64,000 nucleotides of DNA. It comes from Sulfuritalea sp. Lineage in GTDB: Bacteria > Pseudomonadota > Gammaproteobacteria > Burkholderiales > Rhodocyclaceae. Shown piece after piece: positions 36,927 through 44,606 of the stretch. Position numbers and translations under genes: made by a program. The DNA lies in NCBI GenBank assembly GCA_023229685.1, contig JALNYT010000004.1, positions 1 to 64,000 of the forward strand. Reading direction: 5' to 3'. Below the pieces are notes generated by a model, which had not been told where the DNA came from, did not search any database, and saw only the letters and a program-made list of their open reading frames with translations. How positions within the stretch are numbered: the first letter of the stretch is position 1; each line of letters starts with the position of its first letter.

Positions 36927-36942
36927 TGTGCGCTGGCGTACA
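36927..36942. promoter_or_regulatory. Stress-island box (site 6)
   Basis: TGTGCG-CTGG-CGTACA, starting 33 bp after site 5, about three helical turns. It lies 57 bp upstream of the GTG start of the FMN reductase. Confidence 0.7.
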
Positions 36943-36998
36943 GCGACCGGTATCGGGGGCTGGCATCCTTGTCGGGACTGGCACAAGGAGAATCGAAA

Positions 36999-37562
36999 GT
37001 GGACAAAATAAATATTCTGGGCATCGTCGGCAGCCTGCGCAAAGCCTCCTACAACCATTCCATGCTGAAGGCGGCACAGGAGTTGGTACCTGACGGAGCG
37101 GTGCTGGACCTGTTCGAACTGCAGGGAATCCCGGTGTTCGATCAGGACGAGGAAATGGCGCCGCCACCGGCCGTGGTCGAGCTCAAGCGCAGGATCCTGG
37201 CCGCCGATGCCATTCTGTTCGCCACGCCGGAGTACAACTACTCCCTTCCCGGCGGGCTCAAGAACGCCATCGACTGGGCGTCGCGGCCCTACGGCAAGAG
37301 TGCCTGGATCGGCAAGCCGGCCGCCGTTATGGGGGCTTCTGTCGGCACCCTGGGAACGGCTCGCGCGCAATACCATCTGCGCCAGATTCTGGTGGCGCAA
37401 GACATGCCTGTCGTCAGTCAGCCCGAAGTGATGATCGCAAATGCGGCGCAGTGGTTCGATGAAAAAGGCCGGCTCGCCGACGAGCCGACACGGCAACTGA
37501 TCCGGAAGCTGCTGGATGCGTTGGTGCGACTGGCAAGAAATGCTGCGCAAGGCGTCAGATAG
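36999..37562 (+). CDS. NADPH-dependent FMN reductase
   Basis: The 187-residue flavodoxin-fold protein has the FMN phosphate loop GSLRKASYN (about 11-19), the TPEYNYSLPGGLKNAIDW motif near 75-92 and the conserved GKPAAVMGASVG strand. These are typical of chromate/quinone/azo reductases. It starts at a GTG preceded by AAGGAGAATCGAAA. The START-like/membrane fusion gene follows 76 bp downstream on the same strand. It is likely part of the redox stress response controlled by the palindromic boxes. Confidence 0.9.
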   Translation: MDKINILGIVGSLRKASYNHSMLKAAQELVPDGAVLDLFELQGIPVFDQDEEMAPPPAVVELKRRILAADAILFATPEYNYSLPGGLKNAIDWASRPYGKSAWIGKPAAVMGASVGTLGTARAQYHLRQILVAQDMPVVSQPEVMIANAAQWFDEKGRLADEPTRQLIRKLLDALVRLARNAAQGVR

Positions 37563-37638
37563 GCGCGGCGGGATGTGCGTCATCCGGGCCAGGAAGGTTT
37601 GAGTCTGGTTTCATTGAGCGGGCAGAGGTAAATGTGCC

Positions 37639-38655
37639 GTGGCGGAATATCATTTGCTGACCATTTGGCGCATCGAAGCGCCGCTGGAGAAGGTCTACGC
37701 GGCCATCGCGGATTCCCTGCGCTGGCCCGACTGGTGGCCGAGCGTACGGAAGGTCGAACAGACTGCGGACGGCGAGGCTGATGGCATCGACAGCGTGCGA
37801 CGCTACGCCTGGGAGGGGAGGTTGCCCTACCGGGTGGTGTTCGAGGTCCGCGCCACGCGCATCGAAAAATTGGTCGCCATCGAGGGAACCGCGCGGGGTG
37901 ACCTCGACGGGGTCGGCCGCTGGAAGTTTTCCCGGCAGGGCAAGCTCAGCGTCGTCCACTACGAATGGCATGTCCGCAGCAAGCGGTGGTGGATGAACCT
38001 GGTCGCTCCGGTTGCCCGCTCGATATTCATCCGCAACCATGCACAGATCATGGAGCAGGGCGGCAGGGCACTGGCCCGCCTGCTCAAGGCGCCCCTCGCG
38101 GGTCAGGAAAACATCGACCTGATGGCGGCTGCCGTTGCACCGAATCCAGCGCGAGGGCGCGTGCGGCAACGGGGGCGGATCGATCCGTCGCTGGCGCTGA
38201 TTGTGGGTCTCGGCGCCGGCGTGATCGCCACGGCGGCGCAGCTTGCCCTTTGGTGGCTGGCGGCAATGCCCGTCCTCGAGACCCTTCTTCGGGATGCGCG
38301 CCTGACGGCCGCCATGGTTCTCGGCAGCGGCGTCCTGCCGCCGTCCTCGACTGCGCAATGGGATATATTGCTGGTCGCGACGCTGATCCACTTTTCCCTG
38401 TCCTTCGCTTACGCACTGATCCCGACACACCTCGCCAGCCAGTTGCGCAGCGGCCCGGCCCTGTTGGCCGGGGCCATCTACGGCTTGACCATCTACGTGG
38501 TGAATATGTACGGATTCACGCTGCTGTTTCCCTGGTTCGCCGCGGCCCGTGACTGGGTGACCCTGGTAACCCACATCGTATTCGGCGCGGCCCTGATGGC
38601 CGGCTGCAGACTGCTTGCTGGCGGTTCAACGCCGCCCAGGGTAGAAGCTCCATGA
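37639..38655 (+). CDS. SRPBCC (START-like) domain fused to a four-helix membrane domain
   Basis: The first 150 residues of this 338-residue protein form a polyketide-cyclase/START-like domain: WRIEAPLEKVYAAIADSLRWPDWW, VHYEWHVRSKRWWMNLVAPVARSIF. Such domains have a hydrophobic pocket. Residues from about 180 to 330 form four membrane helices, with FAYALIPTHLASQ and YVVNMYGFTLLFPWF between them. The start is GTG (MAEYHLL). Its stop overlaps the VIT-family gene start by 4 bp. No known function for this combination is recognised; a membrane sensor or lipid-binding role is inference. Confidence 0.8.
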   Translation: MAEYHLLTIWRIEAPLEKVYAAIADSLRWPDWWPSVRKVEQTADGEADGIDSVRRYAWEGRLPYRVVFEVRATRIEKLVAIEGTARGDLDGVGRWKFSRQGKLSVVHYEWHVRSKRWWMNLVAPVARSIFIRNHAQIMEQGGRALARLLKAPLAGQENIDLMAAAVAPNPARGRVRQRGRIDPSLALIVGLGAGVIATAAQLALWWLAAMPVLETLLRDARLTAAMVLGSGVLPPSSTAQWDILLVATLIHFSLSFAYALIPTHLASQLRSGPALLAGAIYGLTIYVVNMYGFTLLFPWFAAARDWVTLVTHIVFGAALMAGCRLLAGGSTPPRVEAP

Positions 38656-39353
38656 GGTCATCGCGCCGCCACGCCGAACGCCATCGCACGGACCGTATTG
38701 GGTGGCTGCGCGCAGCCGTGCTGGGCGCCAACGATGGCATCGTCTCCACGGCCAGTCTGATCGTCGGCGTCGCCGCGGCCGGTGTCGGCCACGCCAGCAT
38801 TCTGGTAAGCGGCGTCGCAGCTCTGGTAGCCGGCGCCATGTCGATGGCAGCGGGTGAATATGTATCGGTCCATTCGCAGGCCGACACGGAGAAAGCCGAC
38901 CTGGCGCGCGAGCAAGCCGAGCTCGACAAGGATCCGGCCGCCGAACGGCATGAACTCGCGGCCATCTATGTCGCCCGCGGCCTCGATGCCGACCTGGCAC
39001 AGCAGGTGGCGGAGCAGCTGATGGCGCACGATGCCCTGGGTGCCCATGCGCGCGACGAGTTGGGCATTTCCGAGTCACTCAGCGCGCGCCCGGTTCAGGC
39101 CGCGCTGGCCTCTGCCGCCAGCTTCGCAGTCGGCGCTCTGCTGCCGTTGGCGGTGACGGCATTGGTACCGGAAGCGGTTCTGATTCCCCTTGTTGCGGGT
39201 ACGTCGCTTGCCTTTCTGGCGCTGCTGGGTGCCGTTGCCGCCCGGGTTGGCGGCGCCAGTGCGCTGCTCGGCGCATGGCGGGTCACCTTCTGGGGTGCGC
39301 TGGCGCTGACGATCACTGCAGGCGTCGGCGCCCTGTTCGGCGGGGTTGGTTGA
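38652..39353 (+). CDS. VIT/CCC1-family iron or manganese transporter
   Basis: The 233-residue protein matches the VIT family: LGANDGIVSTASLIVGVAAAG (about 24-44, first helix), AGAMSMAAGEYVSVHSQADTE (about 60-80), a cytoplasmic acidic metal-binding helix region, and three C-terminal helices. These proteins export Fe2+ or Mn2+ from the cytoplasm. The ATG overlaps the preceding stop (ATGA), so production is coupled to the START-like membrane protein. Iron handling would fit the peroxide and redox theme of the island. Confidence 0.92.
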   Translation: MRSSRRHAERHRTDRIGWLRAAVLGANDGIVSTASLIVGVAAAGVGHASILVSGVAALVAGAMSMAAGEYVSVHSQADTEKADLAREQAELDKDPAAERHELAAIYVARGLDADLAQQVAEQLMAHDALGAHARDELGISESLSARPVQAALASAASFAVGALLPLAVTALVPEAVLIPLVAGTSLAFLALLGAVAARVGGASALLGAWRVTFWGALALTITAGVGALFGGVG

Positions 39354-39430
39354 TACCTGGTTGCCGCCGCAATTCCTCCCTCTTCCTGGTCGGTGTCCGC
39401 ACCCCGTTTCCTTGAAAGAACGGGTATCTA

Positions 39431-39446
39431 CGTACGACATCGCACA
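39431..39446. promoter_or_regulatory. Stress-island box (site 7)
   Basis: CGTACG-ACAT-CGCACA, 62 bp upstream of the ATG of the APH-like kinase gene, with the same 6-4-6 geometry as the other boxes. Confidence 0.65.
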
Positions 39447-39507
39447 GATGGATCGTTGGCAATTGTCGACTATGGCACTCCACGTCATCGATCCGGTATG
39501 AACCACA

Positions 39508-40518
39508 ATGAGCAGAAATTATCTTGGGCGCCTGTCTGAAAACGACCCGCTGCACGGCTATCTTCAGCATGATATCCAGCCGCAGATTTCCGGCAATTCG
39601 GGGAAGTCGACCTACCGCGTCTTCGGACTCAATGGCTCGAACGACGTGTACCTGTACGAAGACCGCAATACCGGCTCAAAGATCATCGGCAAATTCTTTC
39701 GTACGTCGAGAAAGAACAGCGCAGCGAAGGCAGATTCACGGCTGACGCGCGAATTCGACAATCTCCACATGATGCGCGACTACGGACTGGCGGGCTATCA
39801 GCACCACGTCGTCAGGCCGCTGGGCCGACACTATTCGATGAATGCCCTCCTGGTCACGGAATGCTGCGAAGGACAACTGCTCAGCGAAGTGATCCTGGAG
39901 GCGATTCGCACCGGTTACCACGACAAGCTTTATCAAAAGCTGACCGCGCTTGCGTATTTCCTGTCTGCCTTTCACAACCGGACAGCCATAGGCGAGGGGG
40001 TGGAGTTTCATGAGGACTGCGACTACATGGATCGCCTGATCGCCAAGCTGCGCGATATCTGGGCCATCGGCGGCGACGAGGCGCGCGAGTTTTACTGGTT
40101 GCGCGACCAATGGCGCAATCAGCCGAGAATGTGGCAAGACCAGAAGGTCTTCGTGCATGGCGACGCGACACCCGAAAACTTCATGTTCGGCAATGGACTG
40201 GATGTAACCGCGTTCGATCTGGAACGTACCAAGCGCGCCGATCGCGTATTCGACACAGGACGCATTGCCGGAGAGCTGAAGCATTTCTTCATGCGTGCCA
40301 CCGGCAATCGGGACGCCGCCGATCCTTTCATCGGGCACTTTTTATGGGAATATGCTTGCCACTTTCCGAACCGCGACAGCGCCTTTCAATCGATCACCGG
40401 CAGGACACCGTTCTATATGGGAATTACGCTGCTGCGCATCGCGCGAAATGGGTGGGTCGATCCGCACTACCGCCAGCGCCTTATCGACGAGGCCCGAGAA
40501 TGTTTGAGGACGTTCTAG
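39508..40518 (+). CDS. APH/choline-kinase-like phosphotransferase
   Basis: The 336-residue protein has the aminoglycoside-phosphotransferase-like kinase fold. It shows an ATP-binding N-lobe (VYLYEDRNTGSKIIGKFF), the catalytic loop VHGDATPENFMFGN (about 213-226, with D216 and N221), and the metal-binding AFDLERTK (about 231-238, DxE in place of DFG-type). Nothing suggests drug resistance, since such kinases phosphorylate many small molecules. A HAD protein begins at the next base after its stop, suggesting kinase and phosphatase-like partners. The promoter carries a stress-island box. Confidence 0.82.
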   Translation: MSRNYLGRLSENDPLHGYLQHDIQPQISGNSGKSTYRVFGLNGSNDVYLYEDRNTGSKIIGKFFRTSRKNSAAKADSRLTREFDNLHMMRDYGLAGYQHHVVRPLGRHYSMNALLVTECCEGQLLSEVILEAIRTGYHDKLYQKLTALAYFLSAFHNRTAIGEGVEFHEDCDYMDRLIAKLRDIWAIGGDEAREFYWLRDQWRNQPRMWQDQKVFVHGDATPENFMFGNGLDVTAFDLERTKRADRVFDTGRIAGELKHFFMRATGNRDAADPFIGHFLWEYACHFPNRDSAFQSITGRTPFYMGITLLRIARNGWVDPHYRQRLIDEARECLRTF

Positions 40519-41262
40519 ATGATCGTCAAAGGCATTATTTTCGATGTCAATGGAACGCTCTCGGATATCAATACCAACGAATGGCACGATGATGTGTATC
40601 GCGTCGTCAGCAATCTTCTCTCCTATCAGGGGATATCGCTTGATCCCAACGTCGTCAAGGAGCTGTATTTCCGCATCATGAAGGAGCAGCGCGCGGCGAC
40701 CGGGGAACGCCACCCGGAATTCGACGTCGTCGGCATTTTCCGCGAGATCGTCAAGCAGAACTCGACGGAGTTCACGCGTGGTCTGCCGGACAAGAAGCTC
40801 GAACAGCTGCCGCGACTGCTTGCCGAGGCGCATCGCGCCGCATCGCGCTTCCGCTTGCAGCTCTACTCGGGCGTTGATGAGACCCTCCGGCAACTGCACC
40901 CTCATTATCATCTTGCAGTAGTTACCGATGCCCAGTCCGCCTACGCAATCCCGGAGCTGAACGCCGTCGGCCTATCCGGCTATTTCGACCCGATCATAAT
41001 CTCGGGGGACTTCGGCTACCGCAAGCCCGACCGACGTCTGTTTGAAGCGGCATTGGACGCCATGAAAATGCAGGCATCAGAGGTTCTGTTTGTGGGCAAC
41101 GACATGTATCGCGATGTGTATGGCGCGCAGAAGGTCGGGATGAAAACTGTCTTCTTCAAGTCGAACCAGGGAACGCAGGAAAAGGAGGGCGTAACACCCG
41201 ACTACAGCATCAACAAATTTCCCGAGTTGCTGAACGCCATCCGCTTCTTCCAGGACCTGTAG
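40519..41262 (+). CDS. HAD-superfamily protein with DxNGT motif
   Basis: A 247-residue HAD protein. Motif I is FDVNGTLSD (about 8-16), where the usual second aspartate is asparagine. Motif II is VVTDAQ (about 135), the motif III lysine is in YRKPDRR, and motif IV is FVGNDMYRDV. A cap domain lies between motifs I and II. The nucleophile D9 is present, but the general acid/base is lost, so phosphatase activity may be weak or altered. It starts immediately after the kinase stop with no gap. Confidence 0.85.
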   Translation: MIVKGIIFDVNGTLSDINTNEWHDDVYRVVSNLLSYQGISLDPNVVKELYFRIMKEQRAATGERHPEFDVVGIFREIVKQNSTEFTRGLPDKKLEQLPRLLAEAHRAASRFRLQLYSGVDETLRQLHPHYHLAVVTDAQSAYAIPELNAVGLSGYFDPIIISGDFGYRKPDRRLFEAALDAMKMQASEVLFVGNDMYRDVYGAQKVGMKTVFFKSNQGTQEKEGVTPDYSINKFPELLNAIRFFQDL

Positions 41263-41288
41263 GCAATCCGGGTTCCGGCTTCACGAAC

Positions 41289-42422
41289 TCACTTGACCAG
41301 CACCGTCGCCAGCCATAACAGGATTCCCATGCTCGCCACATCGGTGACAGTGGAGAGGAAGATACTCGAGGCCTTGACCGGGTCGGCGCCGAGTCGCTTC
41401 AGGGTGAGCGGCACGATGGCACCGCAGATGCCGCTGATGAGGCAACTGCCGATCATGGCGAGGAACACCACAGCACTGAGCATGAGGGCGCTGGGCGATT
41501 GCTGGATAGTGGCCACCACATACATGACACTCGCCGCAACCAGTCCGACGAGTGCCCCATTCAGCAAGCCGAGCAAAGCTTCCTTTCTGACCAGCGCTCG
41601 TTCTTTGCCCGATGCCAGATCACCCTGGGTGATTCCGCGCAAGGTCATCGCCAGCGCCTGGCTGCCGGTGCTACCCGATTGGCCGGCCAGCACCGGCAGG
41701 AAAATGGTGAGGATCAACAGCCGATCAAGGGTTCCCTGGAACAGGCCGACTACAGCGGCGGTGGCAAAGGCAGTGAGCAAGGTCATCTGCAGCCCGGGAT
41801 GGCGCAGCTTGAGACTGCGCAGCCAGTTCGTGCCGGGGCGTTCCTCCTTCTTGACGCCGACCATGGCGCCAGGCTGGAGGCTCAACTCGATTGACCGCTT
41901 GCGTTCCGCCACGATCTCATCGTACAGACGCGTGACCTCGTCACTTTGCCGGCGGATCTGGTCGCGACTGGCCTCCACCTCCTGAACTTTTTGTGCCAGC
42001 GCTTTGCCCTGGTTTTTTGACTCCTTGTGCAGCAACCGCACATTCAGCAGGTTGCGAACGCGTGCCAGCACTTCGGCCCGGTCGAACGGAGTGCTGATGA
42101 AATCCTTCGCTCCCAGCTGCAGTGCGCGCAGCTTGTAATCCGGCTGGGAGGTGATGACGATCACCGGAAGGTAATTGTCCGGTTCGATGTTCTCGAGACC
42201 TTGCATGACCTGAAACCCGTCCATGTCCTGCATCTCGATATCGAGCAGAATCAGGTCATAGCGATTTGCCAAGTGCAGCGCGCGGACCTGCAGCGGATTG
42301 GTGGTCGTCGTGACGGCGGTATAGCCGGCGTTCCTCAGTATGCGATCAAGCAGGCGAACATTCAGCTCCTGATCGTCAACAATCAGGATAGCGGCGTTGA
42401 GAAGGTCGGATTCGGCAATCAT
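41289..42422 (-). CDS. Receiver domain fused to MgtE magnesium-channel membrane domain
   Basis: Residues 11-125 form a response-regulator receiver: acidic D16/D17, phospho-acceptor D61 in LILLDIEM, ITS at 90-92 and K106 in GAKDFIS. A coiled coil (about 133-178) leads to an MgtE transmembrane domain (about 208-377) with LPVLAGQSGSTGSQALAMTL (about 242-261), LKRLGADPVKAS and STVTDV, whose D361 matches the pore aspartate of MgtE. The usual MgtE N and CBS domains are absent. The inferred role is a phosphorylation-gated Mg2+ channel or Mg2+-linked signal protein. No histidine kinase is encoded in the window. Confidence 0.92.
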   Translation of the reverse strand: MIAESDLLNAAILIVDDQELNVRLLDRILRNAGYTAVTTTTNPLQVRALHLANRYDLILLDIEMQDMDGFQVMQGLENIEPDNYLPVIVITSQPDYKLRALQLGAKDFISTPFDRAEVLARVRNLLNVRLLHKESKNQGKALAQKVQEVEASRDQIRRQSDEVTRLYDEIVAERKRSIELSLQPGAMVGVKKEERPGTNWLRSLKLRHPGLQMTLLTAFATAAVVGLFQGTLDRLLILTIFLPVLAGQSGSTGSQALAMTLRGITQGDLASGKERALVRKEALLGLLNGALVGLVAASVMYVVATIQQSPSALMLSAVVFLAMIGSCLISGICGAIVPLTLKRLGADPVKASSIFLSTVTDVASMGILLWLATVLVK

Positions 42423-42530
42423 AATATCTGTCCCGCATACTGAGGCTCAGGTGGGCCCGTCTCTGCCAATCAGCATGACGCTTTTGTAACATCTGGCTGA
42501 GTGAGTGTAGGCAGTAATGCCCGCGCGTTC

Positions 42531-42546
42531 TGTGGGGTAGCGCTCA
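42531..42546. promoter_or_regulatory. Stress-island box, degenerate (site 8)
   Basis: TGTGGG-GTAG-CGCTCA (complement TGAGCG-N4-CCCACA), the weakest member of the set. It lies between the divergent REC-MgtE gene and the small-protein gene at 42722. A 7-bp stem GGGCGAC-CGA-GTCGCCC follows at 42573-42589. Confidence 0.4.
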
Positions 42547-42721
42547 TAGCAACTGCCGGAATCGGGGTCGTCGGGCGACCGAGTCGCCCTCGATGGGGGC
42601 CCGGATCGAGTGATGTTGCATGGGTTCGCTAGCGAACAGACCGGTCCGGTCAAGCCGCGTAAGTTCGCCCTACGACTTTGTCCATACCGGGCCGCAAGCC
42701 TGTTGCCGAAAGGAACTCCAA

Positions 42722-42907
42722 ATGAGCCTCAAATTCGTTACCTTCACCATGCACGACGGCAAGTCGGTGATGAAGATCAATCCCCTTCGCGTGAACTATC
42801 TGATATCGACCGAAAGCGGGTACACCAAGATTCATTTCGGGCTCGATCAAACCGTGGACGTCATCGGCGAGCTGGAAGCCGTGGAAACCGTTCTAAGTGG
42901 CTTTTAG
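42722..42907 (+). CDS. 61-residue hypothetical protein (FlbD-like length and strands)
   Basis: The protein begins MSLKFVTFTMHDGKSVMKIN and is predicted to be mostly beta, with a C-terminal helix (VIGELEAVETVLSG). Its DGK-x-x-x-NPxxVxYLIS and IHFGLDQTVDV strands resemble small FlbD-like proteins, but no flagellar genes are near, so function is unassigned. GAAAGGAACTCCAA supplies the ribosome-binding site. It is divergent from the REC-MgtE gene and 49 bp ahead of the DUF1003 gene. Confidence 0.75.
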   Translation: MSLKFVTFTMHDGKSVMKINPLRVNYLISTESGYTKIHFGLDQTVDVIGELEAVETVLSGF

Positions 42908-42956
42908 GCGACCCCGCCGATCCGGCGCGGTTGGCAACGGAGAACTCGACGCGTCC

Positions 42957-43604
42957 ATGAATAGCGAGCAAATGAAAGCCGAACCTGCCGTTGCTGCGGG
43001 GCCGCCTCCGCATCCCGGTGACGCGCCGGTCGAATCGGAACGCGACCAGATCAGCCAGAATATCGAAGCGGTTCTGGACTTCTACACGCGTGAAGAGAAA
43101 AAGATGACTCGCTCGCAACGCATGATGGAGCGCATCAGTCGTTTTGTCGGGCAGCCGGCTTTTCTTGGCATCATCCTAATTTTCGTCATGCTCTGGATAC
43201 TGGCCAACGTCGCCCTGCGACACTACGGCAGGGTCGAGTTCGATCCGGAGCCGTATGCCTGGCTGCAGGGAATTGTCGGGCTGAGTGCGTTGCTGACCAC
43301 GACCGTGGTGTTGGGCAAGCAGAACCGGCTCGCCAAGCTCGAGGAACAGCGGGCGCATCTGGATCTGAAGGTGAATCTATTGACCGAGCAGAAGGCCGCC
43401 AAGCTCATCGACCTGATGGAAGAGTTGCGGCGTGATTTGCCCAATGTCAGAGACCGGCATGATTCGGAGGCGGCGGCACTGCAGCAGTCCATGAATCCCG
43501 AACTGGTGCTTGCGGCGCTGGATGAACGCAGCGAGTCGGATGATCTGTTCAAGGCCACGGAGGAAGACGCCGAGAACACGGGCGGTCAAGTCGGCAACGC
43601 CTGA
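42957..43604 (+). CDS. DUF1003 membrane protein
   Basis: The 215-residue protein shows the DUF1003 layout: an N-terminal tail, two membrane helices (about 72-92 and 104-122, with GQPAFLGIILIFVMLWILAN and LSALLTTTVVLGKQNRLA), then a long cytoplasmic helix with repeated acidic residues. A cytoplasmic heptad-like LNLLTEQKAAKLIDLMEEL segment follows the second helix. Function is unknown. Start chosen at MNSEQMKAEP, as the longer frame overlaps the upstream small gene. Confidence 0.85.
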   Translation: MNSEQMKAEPAVAAGPPPHPGDAPVESERDQISQNIEAVLDFYTREEKKMTRSQRMMERISRFVGQPAFLGIILIFVMLWILANVALRHYGRVEFDPEPYAWLQGIVGLSALLTTTVVLGKQNRLAKLEEQRAHLDLKVNLLTEQKAAKLIDLMEELRRDLPNVRDRHDSEAAALQQSMNPELVLAALDERSESDDLFKATEEDAENTGGQVGNA

Positions 43605-43707
43605 ATGTACGCATCGAGCCGGCCAAGGCGAAAGCAAAGGACGGCGGTCTGCAGATGGAGTTTCGCGTGTTATGCTTTTTCAGTCGAAACAATTATCAGG
43701 ATGATTC

Positions 43708-43911
43708 ATGGCCGGCGCATGGGGCTGCCCCCACGAAACAGACGACCTGTGTTCCAAGGTCAATAACCTGCCTTGCAACCCGGGCATGAAGGGCTGCGTC
43801 CTGCACGGGCGCTTCGTCTTTGCCAACGACGACAAGAACGAACGGCTCAGGCAGAAGCAGGCCCGCGAGCAGGTGGCTGATCCTCAGCCGGCTCCTGAAG
43901 AACCGTCCTGA
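43708..43911 (+). CDS. 67-residue four-cysteine protein
   Basis: A small protein starting MAGAWGCPHETDDLCSKVNN with four cysteines in the pattern C-x7-C-x7-C-x6-C (about residues 7, 15, 23 and 30), then GRFVF and a lysine/glutamate-rich tail. The spacing suggests zinc or another metal, but the family is not characterised. It starts after ATCAGGATGATTC. Its 3' end overlaps the convergent 74-residue gene by 65 bp, so at least one end may be misassigned. Confidence 0.7.
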   Translation: MAGAWGCPHETDDLCSKVNNLPCNPGMKGCVLHGRFVFANDDKNERLRQKQAREQVADPQPAPEEPS

Positions 43912-44071
43912 GGTCAAGCATCCGTATCGCATCGACGGCGCATTCCCATGCGCCTTCATGGCATAACCCGGCGATCTGCGCCCGCTCGTAGCCATCCAGC
44001 GCCGCCTGTACGCAGGCAATGCGGACGGCTTCGGCAAGTTCGATCGGGTCGGTCACGGCGGCCACTGTCAT
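43847..44071 (-). CDS. 74-residue hypothetical protein downstream of marR
   Basis: The protein reads MTVAAVTDPIELAEAVRIAC, then VQAALDGYERAQIAGLCHEG and AWECAVDAIRMLDLRTVL before a proline-rich tail. The helical pattern (AACxxAALDxYExAxIxGLCxEGxWExAVxAMR) recurs in small uncharacterised proteobacterial proteins. AGGAGTGAC lies just before the ATG, inside the end of the MarR gene, so translation is probably coupled. Its 3' end overlaps the convergent four-cysteine gene. Confidence 0.75.
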   Translation of the reverse strand: MTVAAVTDPIELAEAVRIACVQAALDGYERAQIAGLCHEGAWECAVDAIRMLDLRTVLQEPAEDQPPARGPASA

Positions 44072-44072
44072 G

Positions 44073-44525
44073 TCACTCCTCCTGTAGATCCCGCAACTGC
44101 GGCAGCAGAAAGCTGCCTTCGGGATTCAGCAACTCGTCGCGATGCAGTTGCGCCATCTTTGCGATCATGCGTTCGCCCTTGGCGGTCAGATGGACCTCGA
44201 CCTCGCGCCGGTCGGTCTTGCCCTGCTCGCGGACTACCCAACCCAGCTTCTCGCAGCGGGATGTCAGTGCCACCACGCCGTGGTGCTGGGCCTGCAGGCG
44301 TTCGGCCAATTCGCCCACCGTCGCCCAGTTGCGGCCGGGGAAGCCCTTGATGTGGAGCAGCAGGAGGTACTGCAGCGGCGTGATGCCGTTGCGGCGCGTC
44401 ACCTGCTCGCTGAAGCGCAGAAAGCGTCGCAGCTGGTAGCGGAATTGCGAGAGGGTTTCAAATTCCATCTTGTTGAGCGCCATCCTGGCCATGTTGCCGA
44501 TCATCCATCCTGTCGATACGGACAT
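44073..44525 (-). CDS. MarR-family transcriptional regulator
   Basis: The 150-residue winged-helix repressor has the MarR core: FRYQLRRFLRFSEQVTRRNGITPLQYLLLL (about 28-57), recognition region TVGELAERLQAQHHGVVALTSRCEKLGWV (about 69-97) and wing KTDRREVEVHLTAKGERM. Ligand and targets are unknown. Several Met codons are possible (44525, 44492, 44468) and none has a strong ribosome-binding site. It is divergent from the DsrC-like gene, whose promoter it may control. Confidence 0.85.
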   Translation of the reverse strand: MSVSTGWMIGNMARMALNKMEFETLSQFRYQLRRFLRFSEQVTRRNGITPLQYLLLLHIKGFPGRNWATVGELAERLQAQHHGVVALTSRCEKLGWVVREQGKTDRREVEVHLTAKGERMIAKMAQLHRDELLNPEGSFLLPQLRDLQEE

Positions 44526-44606
44526 AAAGTATCACATTGTGCTTCTATCACGGCATGATGTATTATTCAACTTGCTGTCTGTTCTGATGACTCATGGAGG
44601 AGCGCG

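Noticed and set aside
39508..40518. APH-like kinase considered as an antibiotic-resistance gene
   Set aside because: It has only the general kinase-fold motifs, sits in a metabolic operon with a HAD gene, and lacks signatures of drug-modifying enzymes.
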